Part shown: in pieces, positions 23,927 through 35,900 of the stretch
Numbering within the stretch: position 1 is the first letter of the stretch
How the letters are laid out: the number at the start of each line of letters is the position of its first letter
DNA from: Leptasterias polaris
Lineage: Eukaryota > Echinodermata > Asteroidea > Forcipulatida > Asteriidae
Length of the DNA: 64,000 bases
Assembly (NCBI GenBank): GCA_037783415.1
Contig: JAZGTN010000015.1
Span: 4,165,001 to 4,229,000 of the forward strand
Reading direction: 5' to 3'
Notes under the pieces: generated by a model
Database searches by the model: none
Seen by the model: the letters and a program-made list of their open reading frames with translations, nothing else
Told to the model about the DNA's origin: nothing
Position numbers and translations under genes: made by a program

Positions 23927-26900
23927 CTTTAAATTAAGGAGAAGATAAAAAGTACATAAAACTTCATAGGTTTATTGCAAATACAAGGATTCACATTTCA
24001 GAGTGAAACCTGGAGTTCCACTTGCCCTGCCTGCTATGCAGAGATTGCAATGTACTGGAGAAAAAACCCAATCTCCCTTAACCCTTTCCTTACCATTGGC
24101 GACTTTAGTCGACTGCACTAATACCCCCTCTTCCTTACCATAGGCGACTTTAGTCGACTGCACTAATACCCCCTCTTCCTTACCATAGGCGACTTTAGTC
24201 GACTGCACTAATACCCCCTCTTCCTTACCATTGGCGACTTTAGTCGACTGCACTAATACCCCCTCTTCCTTACCATTGGCGACTTTAGTCGACTGCACTA
24301 ATACCCCCTCTTCCTTACCATAGGCGACTTTAGTCGACTGCACTAATACCCTCTTCCTTACCATTGGCGACTTTAGTCGACTGCACTAATACCCCCTCTT
24401 CCTTACCATAGGCGACTTTAGTCGACTGCACTAATACCCCCTCTTCCTTACCATTGGCGACTTTAGTCGACTGCACTAATACCCCCTCTTCCTTACCATT
24501 GGCGACTTTAGTCGACTGCACTAATACCCCCTCTTCCTTACCATTGGCGACTTTAGTCGACTGCACTAATACCCCCTCTTCCTTACCATTGGCGACTTTA
24601 GTCGACTGCACTCATACCCCCTCTTCCTTACCATTGGCGACTTTAGTCGACTGCACTCATACCCCCTCTTCCTTACCATTGGCGACTTTAGTCGACTGCA
24701 CTAATACCCCCTCTTCCTTACCATTGGCGACTTTAGTCGACTGCACTAATACCCCCTCTTCCTTACCATAGGCGACTTTAGTCGACTGCACTCATACCCC
24801 CTCTTCCTTACCATTGGCGACTTTAGTCGACTGCACTCATACCCCTTCTTCCTTACCATTGGCGACTTTAGTCGACTGCACTAATACCCCCTCTTCCTTA
24901 CCATTGGCGACTTTAGTCGACTGCACTAATACCCCCTCTTCCTTACCATTGGCGACTTTAGTCGACTGCACTAATACCCCCTCTTCCTTACCATAGGCGA
25001 CTTTAGTCGACTGCACTCATACCCCCTCTTCCTTACCATTGGCGACTTTAGTCGACTGCACTCATACCCCCTCTTCCTTACCATAGGCGACTTTAGTCGA
25101 CTGCACTCATACCCCCTCTTCCTTACCATAGGCGACTTTAGTCGACTGCACTAATACCCCCTCTTCCTTACCATAGGCGACTTAAGTTGACCAAGCTTAC
25201 ACACACAAAAACAATCAAGCCTGAGCACAAAGGGCCATTTGTAATAAAGCTGCAGTTTTGTCCATGTTCGCCCTCCATACCCAAGCTTACCATCATTGGA
25301 AAGGGAAAGATCGGATCTTTCCAATGATGGTAAAATAAAAAAAGGTTGCTATTTTGCAATCTCTTCAAATTGCAGTTGAAAGATCCGAAATGCAAAACAC
25401 CTTTGAAGCGCCATATGGTTGTGTACAAAAAAGTGTTTGAGATTACAGATCACAACGAGGAAAGAAAGACTACATGTATGAACTTTGAACTTTGACATTT
25501 ATTGACCGATCTCAAGGATTTGTTGATTATATGAAAGGGAATTCAATAAGTGAATTTTTTTCTATTACTTATTTTGCTGTAAAACAATATCTTCAAGGAG
25601 AGAATGGAGCTTGTAAAAATGGCGTTTGAACAAAAGCTTTCTGTTGTGTAAGAATGTGTGCTTCACACAATGCGGTATTTAGCAGTTGTTTATGTCCAAA
25701 CAATTCGGTCAGGAAAGGGGTTAAATCTTTCAGTGCCAAGGTCGTACATGTACGATCTTTTTTTAAGAACTCGAATTTTCATTTATCGTACATGTACGAC
25801 CAATAATATACATGTTATCACGAGAGGGCGTTTATCACTCAAGAAATACTATTGACTTTGGGATGTACCAAAGAGATTGTTTTTACAAGCAGTTACTGGA
25901 GTGGTATTAAATCCAGATACGTGTGTTTGACTTACCACTCGTCTTCAACGCTGACAAGACGCACGCCAGAATGTTCTTTACCACACCGGTATCCTCCACA
26001 CACGGGAGTACATCCATACGCAAATGAGATGGATACCGGCTGAAGACAGCATCGACTAGCGGACTTCGATCTTCATGGAAAGTAAGAATTGTCTTCTGCG
26101 TGCCGGGACAAAAAACAATTGGCAAAAAAAATACCTAGCAATTTTTTTATATATTATCAACAAAAAAATGATAGTTAAAAGCTCAGCACAATGACCAAAG
26201 AGTCAATAGACCTTATGCATTGACGTCACCAAGCCGCCATCTTAGAGGTAAACTGATGATGAAACAATGGAAACGCGCTGATTTGTACGCGCGGCGCACA
26301 GGGCTGGCCAATGAACATCTTCCTTTTGACCTCTAGGCGAGGGCGCCCTACTAAAATGACGTCATACGCTTAAGGTCTATTAGTTTTCATGGACATTGTG
26401 CAGACCAATCTATCGCGGATGACATGAACCAATGTTTTCTGCCATTATAATGCATTACTAGGATGCAAACACCACCAGCAGTCATTGTGTTTACACATCA
26501 CAGGCAACTCTCCCACAAATATCGACGTAACTTAACAAAAATGCCAGCCTGACACGATTTAAAGCCTACGCATCTCTTGTGGGAGGAGTGTTGGCTGTGA
26601 GAAGAGCCCATGGTATGGTCTCAACATTTCGTACAGTATACTCAACGGCTCTTATCAGAGCCAACACTCCTCCCAAAAGAGATTTACACATGGTTGTACC
26701 CGCAAGTTTACTAATAATAGTTACTTCCTACAGTACACCTCCTAGCACCTTTTTTTCCATTTCTCTATAGCACTTAAAACAAAAACAAAAAAGAAGCTGA
26801 TCAGCTAAAAAGTGTTTTTTTTTTTAAACACAAACCTCAGCTCTCGTGGCGTTCTTTGATTTGGCCGGCTTGGGATATTTATTCTTCATTTCTTCCTTCC

Positions 26901-29900
26901 ATGCAACTTCCACCTGCTTATAGAACGTCTTGGCGTTCCAAGCGGCAAGGGCATAACCTACGATTTCCTCTCCATCGCACAGGACAAAGCAGTACTCATT
27001 GCTAAACGTCAGAAAGTGACCTACAAGTCTGTAAAACAAACAGGGTGGAAAAGGGGAGAGGGGAGTTAGAGAAGTTTGAGTTTGTTGTACATAATTGGTT
27101 GATTTACCTGTAAAGTCTGGTTAAAACAACGATGATGAAATCGGCTGAATAAGGTTGAACAAGAGAAGGTGAGAAAAACAAAAATTAAAAACCTAAGAAG
27201 GTGAGGTTAAAAAATTAACTACGTGGGAGATAAGTAGATGTGTGAAAAGAAAGACAAAGTGACAAGCAACAGACCAAAGTCCAATAACCCGTGACTGATC
27301 AAATGATCGCCGTGTAGCCCAAACCTTATACCAGTCGCTAAACAGCGCAGTACCACCCAGGTACACCGCAGTAATGGAGGCATGTCTGCTGCCACCAAGA
27401 GTTCAAGATCGGTGAAGGATTGCTGTATAGCCAAATATCTTTCTCATGACATACTCTAACTGTGTCCCAAATTCCACGCTTGTACCATCAAAGGCACACT
27501 ACCCCCAAACATCCCCTGTCTACTTGTGGCGTGTCGTGGCCAAGTGGAAAAGAGCACCGAACTCAAGCTCTGGTGTTTCTGATCAGCAGAGTGTGGGTTC
27601 GAATCCCAGTCGTGACACTTGTGTCCTTAACCCTTTCAACTCGACCCTTCGTAAAATCGGCCAGCGGCGGCCGAAAAATAAATCACTTCTCATCGAACAC
27701 CAACTGCCCCCTCTATTGGCCGAGTCATGCATCATTAGAAAGCTGAAAACATAAGCTTTCCAATGATGGTATGATACCCTGTGTGCGACCTTTATAAATA
27801 AAGTTACGAAGCGAAAAGAAACCAGACTATTGCTTTGCCAAAAAAACTGGCCATGCGCGCGTCACCCGTGTTGTGTATGTCGACTTTGTGCAAATTCCGT
27901 TCTCTCTATCTAAAACAAAACGCTATATTTCAGCTTCAAAATGACTAAAAAGAAGCCTAAAAAGCAGTCTAATGTTATCCAACCTTCCAGAAGACAATTT
28001 ATAGAGGAAGAACTTTTGGATTTGTTGGGTTTTGTTGATGAGAGCGACGAGAACGGCGATCTTGATAGTGGCGAAGAAGAAATGTTGAACGAAGGCATTG
28101 ATCCAACCATAGACTCCTGCCGGCTGGTAAATTTTGTTTTAGCAAATGATTTGTAACACATAAAATGATTTGAAAAAAATATATTCCTTTATCTGTATAG
28201 GGAGATCAGATGATGGAGATTTCAAAAAATGGCACCAAAACAATTTCAGACATTTGGAAATTACAAAATTTACATAAATATGAAAAAATATGAGTTTTCA
28301 AAATAAAAAGATGAATTTTAAAATGGCCATAAATTTTTTTCAAAACCTGCTGGGGGGTCAACAACTTGCTAAAAATGTAGCCCTGTATGTAAGCTTTATA
28401 AATATCTATAATGTTAACAGGTTTCTGAGGGTTTCTGAGAAGTAAACCAGCCATTTTAATAAAAAACCTGAGCACATGCAAAATTTCCAAAAAAGGGGTC
28501 GAGTTTAAAGGGTTAAGCAAGACACTTAACCACATGCTTCGTCCTTCGAATGGGACGTTAAGCCGTAGGTCCCGTGTGTTGTGTAATGCACGTAAAAGAA
28601 CCCAGTGCACTTATCGTAAAGAGAAGGGGTTCGCCCTGGTTTGATTGGCTGCATATTGCGCCACAGCACCTTGTAAACCATTACATGGTGCTATGTAAAG
28701 GAATAGGTCTCATACTTCAACACGTAACTCCACATACCTTGTAGGAAAAATACTGAGTGCTTTGAGACACCCATCGGGAGTATAAAGCGCTATATAAGAA
28801 CTGCGTATTATTATTATTATTACTCCACTACACCAGACACATGGACTACAGGCCTAAGACTGAATGGAAAAGCTTAGCGTACTTGTCACCGATGAGTTGT
28901 GGATGATTGCTGTAGAACTCGCCCCCGTCATCTCTGTCGTCACATGTAAGCTGACACACTCGGTACACTGCATCCTAAAAAAAATTAAATATCCGAACAT
29001 CAAATACTATTTACTTGTTAATTCTGGTTGTGAAGCAAAGGATTCTTGGGAAAGCGAACTTAAAGACAGTACGAGACAAGTATCCCCATGGAGAGAAGAC
29101 AAAGAAGGAGGTTTCAGTTTTAGATGTGGGCGGAAAACCCCAGAGAGTTATTCCAGGGAAAATCCATACAATCAGGTAGGGACTGAAAACCCAATCCATA
29201 TAGTGCCCCCGGCGGGATTTGAACCAGGGTCCTACAGGTGGAAGGCGAGAAAAGACACCAATACACCAACTCGACCGCCCTACTTTCACTTCTCATTTTC
29301 ATAGAGCTGCAAAAATTAGTGCAAAAATTAACTAAGAACAAATTTTGCTTATCAGAAAATGATTACCAACCAAGTTACCATATCACACCATTGTGACTGG
29401 TTTCTGTCTTTGCCTAGTAGAAAACATTGTCTAGCAGTATAGACCGAAGATTTAGGGCTTACTTGGTTTCTGCTTTCACAAAACGCAAACCTCGCCTTCA
29501 CAACACCAACTGGCCACAGACCCAGACACACAGATTTCAGTGGAAAAAGGGTACTGGAACTCATGCTCCAAATGTCCCTCTTTCCGGGGGTTATTGTATA
29601 ATCCTCAATGCCAGACCTTCGTCCTTTTGCTGTACAAATGAGGATTATGAGAGATCGACAGGCTGCCACCATTGTTTATCACCGTATTCAGCCTATATGG
29701 AAGGATAAATTCGAGATTCCAGCACAATATGGCCAACTATCGGCTGTGGCTTATGGTAGAGGTTTGGCTGATTCACCCATTCCATATTGTCTCAAATGAA
29801 AACAAAAAATCTGGTACAATTTATGAGAAAGTTTCTTTTTTCCTTTACTTCGTTAAGTCATGGTTTCATTGTGACAATGATATTCTCACACACAAACTTT

Positions 29901-32900
29901 TCCAAAAACTCAAAAAATTAATCTCGCTTGAGAGCACGGACAAATGTCTGATATCCCGATGCCAAGTGATTAACACTTCAAAAATCAAGTGTTTAAACTG
30001 TCAAATGGACTTACTTGATCTGCCGGTAGGAGCGGTCTAATAGTGTAGACTTTACTGCTGACATGGAATGGTTTCTTGGCAAACAAGTCTGCAGCTCCAA
30101 TCAACGGCAGCATTCTCTGTTAAACGCAAAGTACATCATTAGTTTGTGTTTTATTGGAAGAGTAAATTAATTAACATCCTCTAGCAGGGTACAATTTAAG
30201 GAGGAGACCACGAGCAAATGCCTATGTCTACTAGAGAGAGAAAGTATTCAATAAACACACCCTCCAACTGACCTGTAAACACACATCAAAGACAGTGGTC
30301 ACCTTTTCAAGAAAACAATGAATAACTTTGTGTTGTCAGGAATCTTGTGTATGTTGATATTGGTTCTTTCTAAATGCGGCACTCAAAATACGCATACAAG
30401 TCAAAGTGATTTGGGATGTCTTCAAAAAGCAATTTTGACGGTATTTTTAGATGAAAAATAGAATTGGTTGTTGCAAATTGCTAACCAACTGAAATGACCG
30501 ATAGTAGAAATGCAAACAATTGTTAACAGCCTGATGTTTCAACCCCAGCAATCTTTTTCTCAGAGTCTTAAAAGCGTCAGGCTATTTACAATTTTTTTGC
30601 AGATAGAACTATTTCTCAGAAAGATTGTTACTGAAAATTGTTCAATCAATTTAGCTTTCAAATTGAAATCGATCTGTATTTTGAAAATCACTAATCCGGT
30701 CATTTGCTAAATTAATGTCATTCTTGCATCAGAGATGCAAACTTTTTAGTTTGCTTTTTATTCAATCAGTTACAAACTCACAGTGTAGTTTTTTTATTAG
30801 ATTGCAAATTTGGATTGGTGATAAATAATGCTGTTTATGTTTACCCATACACCGATGTGTGGTACTTTTATCCCAAGTCAAGTGGGAAAAGCAATCCACA
30901 GGCATGTATGCAATGATATATATATTTCTTTTTTACATTTTTTAAACAAAGTCTTAAAAGGGCAGCAAAGTTTGAATGTCAAGAAACCAACTACCTTGCA
31001 AGTGAGTGCCTTTAAAAGGGCCCCCAAAGTTGATTCTTCATACCTGAAATTCAGCCGTCAATCCTCCACGAAAGACCCACGGTTCAAGATCACCGCTCAT
31101 GAACGCCTCCTTGTAATTCCTGGACCCACCTGAATATTCATAGACACAAGGACAAAAACATCAGCTCATCTGAAAATGTACTACCTGTATTGATACTGTA
31201 AAACGCTGCTGTAATAAACACAAATGCTTGGTGTGCGTCACGACTGGTTTTGCTGTTCTTTAGTTATCGGTGTTCTTGTTTTGCTTCAAACACCCACCAA
31301 TAAAACGTTTACAAAGAAAAAAAAAAAAAAATGTCAGAATGATATCCATGATGTTTGTTACAGCATCGTTGAACAGTGTTCACTTTTACTTGTTTTATAT
31401 AAATGACTGGATACGTTATGAGAAATCACAAAGTGTATTTGGTCTTTGCAATTAGAAGAACTATGAGATTGTCAGCATTTTCAGTTTGAACATAAATAGG
31501 TTCTCAACTTTGATTGATAAAAAGGATAACTTGAGGTCTGATACTTCATGGAGGTAACGGGGGGTGCCCTTTACCAAGGATATACTTCCTTTCCGTTACA
31601 AGTGCCAAACATCAGGCCTGTAAGTTATTAGTGAAAAGCACTAACTATTTCAAGAGGCTCTTGCGTTACTGCCAGGAACAAGTGAAGTTTAAGACCCCTG
31701 GGCTAGATTTCACAAGGAGTTAAGATTGATCTTAAGTGCAAATCCATCGTAGTTGCTTAGCAAAGAGTGATGTCACAATACAAATCACTATGGTGACAAC
31801 TCATCTTAAGATGAATCTGAGTGCTTTGTGAAATCGACCCCTGGGCACCAAGGAAATATGTATTTTTTTTGCGCAAAAGTTATAACACATAAAACTTAAA
31901 TATTTATAATCTTGGATCACACGCCGAGGCTAAAGCCGCCCTCAGGTCGACCTGCATTTTGCTTGCGCAGAAATTTAACGCTCAGGTCACTATAAATGAG
32001 AAACCACGCTCATGTCACGTACGATTGAAGACTGGTTACTAAAGTGCATGCAGCTATAATAACTGTGTGTGTGTGTTGGCACGCAAGCTTACGCAGGCAC
32101 GCATTATGCCATCAATACATATGGTACTAAATGTCAAATCTATTAAATGGATTCCCGCCTGTCGGAAACACATCACAGAAGTAGAAATTTGTCTACTCTC
32201 GCAACTGTTTATTTTTTTCTGACGGCGACTGATGCTGATCGTCTTAACATCATGTTCAGATTGTAAACAGTCTGCGACTGACATCTTTCTAACAATCTGA
32301 GCATCATCGTGAGAAGTCAGTCGCTGTCTGTTTTAATCTCATCGCTAGGTCGGCCTGAGGACGGCTTAACTCTTCTGATTTGTACACAGCGAAGCTGGTA
32401 ATCAGAACCTCCATGCATCAAAAAACCTATTCCTTCCCAGTAATGATGTGGAATGCATAATTTCTACACACAAATTTGGTTTCAAATTAGATGAATAAAC
32501 ATTCAACTGAAAAAAGGAACCACTTCTAAAAACAAATCACTAAAAATTCTACTGACTCCTCGCATGCTTTTACTTTTTTCAACTAAATCAGGGTTCCCTG
32601 GACCACTTTCATATCGCAAGCAGGCGATAATTTTAGTATAACCAGACTAATTTAGAGTCTACACTACTTGGTATGTATATTGGATCTCAACAGTTTATGA
32701 CTGTGCATCGGCTTTGATTGAGGTTTTATTAAGGAGGGCAGGATCCATGGGCTACATACAGGTCATCTCAAAAGCTCGCTGGTGGAGTCATAAGCTGGAG
32801 GTAAAGGCAGGATGGTCTTGGAGTTACTGTAGTGCTACACTGTGGCGAATGGAATCGGGTGATTTTGCACAGCTTGCAGCAAAGGCACCGACAAGAATAT

Positions 32901-35900
32901 TTGAGTATCATTGATCATTGTGATGTGGTTTTTCTTTGTCTTAATCATTTTGTGTTCAGAGTACAAACATGCGCAAGTAGAATTTACCAGATGTTTGGCA
33001 AAATCTTTTTCCAGTTCCATTTTGAAAACAAACAAATCACACAAAATAATTCAGGAAAATTACATTTTCTTAAAGATTTGTTCAGCACTCAGAACGACTC
33101 AGCAAATATTCTTGTCTTTGCATATAGCTTTTGTCAGATTTGCAAGAGCTTGGACATATTATCATAAAACATTCTTGGCTGAACGACTTTCTCTGGAGGT
33201 AAAATCATTTAAGTCAGCAGGGTGTACTTTCTAGCAGCTTTTTTGTTTTTGTAACTTATCTAAAAAATCAAGGAAGAATGAGTTGTTTCTTGTTCCTTTA
33301 AAAGGTTTATCAATGTATCAGTCAAAGTTCCTCTGAGTAACAGCAAGACCCCTTTGAAGATGACGGCGACGTAAAACCTCTTAAAAGAACAGGTACAGTG
33401 ACTTGATGTCCACACATTGTTGACAACGATTTGTCTTTTGGATCAAATCAAATGATTGGGGTGTGTTTACTACATGAAAGGCAGTCCAGATTTTTTTTAT
33501 CACAGCAAAAATGCCCCATTTTGAAAGTACATTGCGAGCGTGAACTCAGCATACGCCCTTCGTATCCAAGTAATTGTGAGCTGTGATTGTCTTTTAGATC
33601 AAATGGTTGGTGTTTTTGGCAGTTTTCCCACACCATTCTGGACATCACAAGCGCCTGGGAAGCAGATGACCGAGTACATTTTTCTGTCAAACTTTTGTTA
33701 TGGGCATCAAGGTCACCAACCTTTGAAACAACTCATCATGCTCTTTATAAAGTGCCATATCTGCATTCTCACTTCTTTTATGGTCACAACATTATAACAA
33801 ATACAAAGGAGATTAAGTTCTAGGCAGCAGATGGTCCTTTGTCCCTGTGGGAAAAAAGCATCAAGGATTAAAACTTTGGGGGTTTGCCAGTCAGATTATG
33901 TCACCATAGAGCACAATGATCGGCACCACCAGAGGACAAATCAAACTTCTTTTCATTTTAACATCATTTATTGTAAAAACAGATATGGGGTCTATAAATT
34001 GATAAACCATTTGTTTGTGACAACTGCTGCAATGCTTGCAAAAAACATATTTTGAGCTGTACATTTGATTTGGCATTTTTACTTTTGACGTTTTTGAGTT
34101 TGCATATTTTGCCCTCTGGGAAACCACAGACATTTTCTCCACATTGCAATGATGTTCATAACCTGACTGTTTTTGATATTTACACCAGGGCAACGACGAA
34201 GCTGCCATCACACCTGACCCCATTTCCACAGTGTAGCCAAACTTCGCCCGTTTTCAATCCTCTACAGTTGAACTTTTGTGATGACTCAGATCGAGAACCA
34301 AAAAATCATCATGCATTCGTAAAACTTCCAACTCAAAACAACACATCAGGAACTTTTAAGAACCAATTGGAAGGGACATGGTTTTGAGGTGAAGGATGGA
34401 GAAAAAAAAAAAGCAGTCAGTCCCTTTCGACTTTTGTAAAGGAACTCTCTGCTTCTGGATAAACAAAAATGAGTTTAAAACAATCAACAAAAGTACGACA
34501 ACAAATCGGATGGTTTTAGTTCAACTTGCGTGTCTGCTTGAAGCCCCAACGTTGAAACGAGTGTGGCCCACTTTCCAGTGCCAATTAAACAATACGGGTC
34601 AATAGTTAAATTGCATACTGTAGAATATGAAAGTCAATCAACATAATTTCTCTAGAAACAATACCGTCACAAATGTAAAAAGGAAAATATTCCATTCATG
34701 CCAAAATAAAGGCAAACTTGTTTGGCTAGACACATTTCTTTGTTAAAATAGAAGATTATTCTTGCATCAGGAATAATCAACCATTAATGTTATTTCCCTT
34801 GGCAATTTGTAGATTAAATTAAAACGTAGACTGAACATAGTTGGCGACTTTCATATTTTACAGTAAACAACATGGTCTTCAAATGGCAAAACTTGAAAAC
34901 AGGATTACTTTGTGAAATTTTGTTGGCAAAACATTCCAGATTCACATTGTTTACAACTGAATATTTTTTCCAGAGAAACTTTCAACAGTCAGACAGGTGT
35001 TGCCATTTGAAGGCCATTTATTGTTACAAAGTGGGTATCTGTGAGCGTACATGATACATGGACATCCATCAGAGAACAGCCAAAGCGAGAAACTTTCCCA
35101 CATCCTAGAAGCAAAAGAACAAAATCAAAAACAAGACTGTTAGTTTGATTTTTGGCCGACAGGAAAGGGAGAGAGAGAGAGAGAGCAATCCAGGAGGTAG
35201 CAATCCAGGAGAGCGTATCGCGCAACGCTCGCTGCTGCCGCAAAGCAAGAGGCAATTAAAAATAGACCATTCACATACTCTGGAAACTTGGTTGCAGTGA
35301 TTTGATGAGGTGCAAAGACACACGCTTTCATATATCAATTTTAGGTAACCTTAAAACAAAACATTACCCGCCTCACATACTAGTCTGTGCATTGTAGGAG
35401 TAATTTGTATAGTAAACATGTCTTTATTATCAACTTCGTCCGAGTGGGTAAACACACTAAGAAGTTAGATTGAGAGAGTGATTTTTGAGTTTCCAGGGAA
35501 ACGGTCTTTACTTAATTACCCCATGAAGCTTTGGCTTACTTTTATAAGTTACAAACACAAAAGCATGTAATGATTAATTACGCATTTACGCACTACTTCA
35601 AACACGTATGCTGCAGAGCAGATAACTTTTTATTTATATAAAAGTTCCTAGATAAGCTCACCATTTTCACTTGATTGACCCCTTGCACGACCTCCGCAAA
35701 ATGCGCATCTACCATTTCTGCCGTTCCTTTGAGCACATTTTGAATCCCCAAAATGGCCGACAGGTTAGGCACATGTGTAAGTGCACCTCGCGGCAAGCTT
35801 TGAAATGCCAACACTTTGCTAGACATTGTGTATTATCTTTTTTACACTTTAATAAGGCTAAGATAAATTTTCCTTGACAATGGGGGCGCAATAAAAACCC

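Larger units (their letters stand above)
27524..28820 (+). repeat. tRNA-Leu-like SINE split by a TTAA-flanked element
   Basis: Head 27530-27626 (CGTGGCCAAGTGGAAAAGAG, ACTCAAGCTCTGG, GGTTCGAATCCCAG) and body 28513-28820 ending CGCTATATAAGAACTGCG and an ATT-rich tail. Continuous with the intact copy at 61011-61440 once the insert is removed. Confidence 0.88.

Noticed and set aside
24088..25190. Long repetitive open frames on both strands (15-residue units such as [15 protein letters not shown])
   Set aside because: They arise because the 45-bp DNA unit is a multiple of three and lacks stops in these frames. A 2-bp contraction near 24350 breaks the phase, and there are no splice sites or a non-repeat domain.
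27530..27620. Possible tRNA-Leu(CAA) gene
   Set aside because: Strong resemblance, but present many times with the same SINE body; the stems are imperfect.
27627..28820. A single composite retroelement
   Set aside because: The intact SINE at 61011 shows the two parts are separate: a SINE with a DNA-type insertion at TTAA.
29427..29708. Overlapping frames in OGA intron 11 that looked gene-like
   Set aside because: No splice sites that fit and no recognisable motif on either strand; next to repeat fragments.
32714..34387. Several 70-110-codon frames in OGA intron 9
   Set aside because: Low-complexity AT-rich translations on both strands without domains, repeats or splice context.
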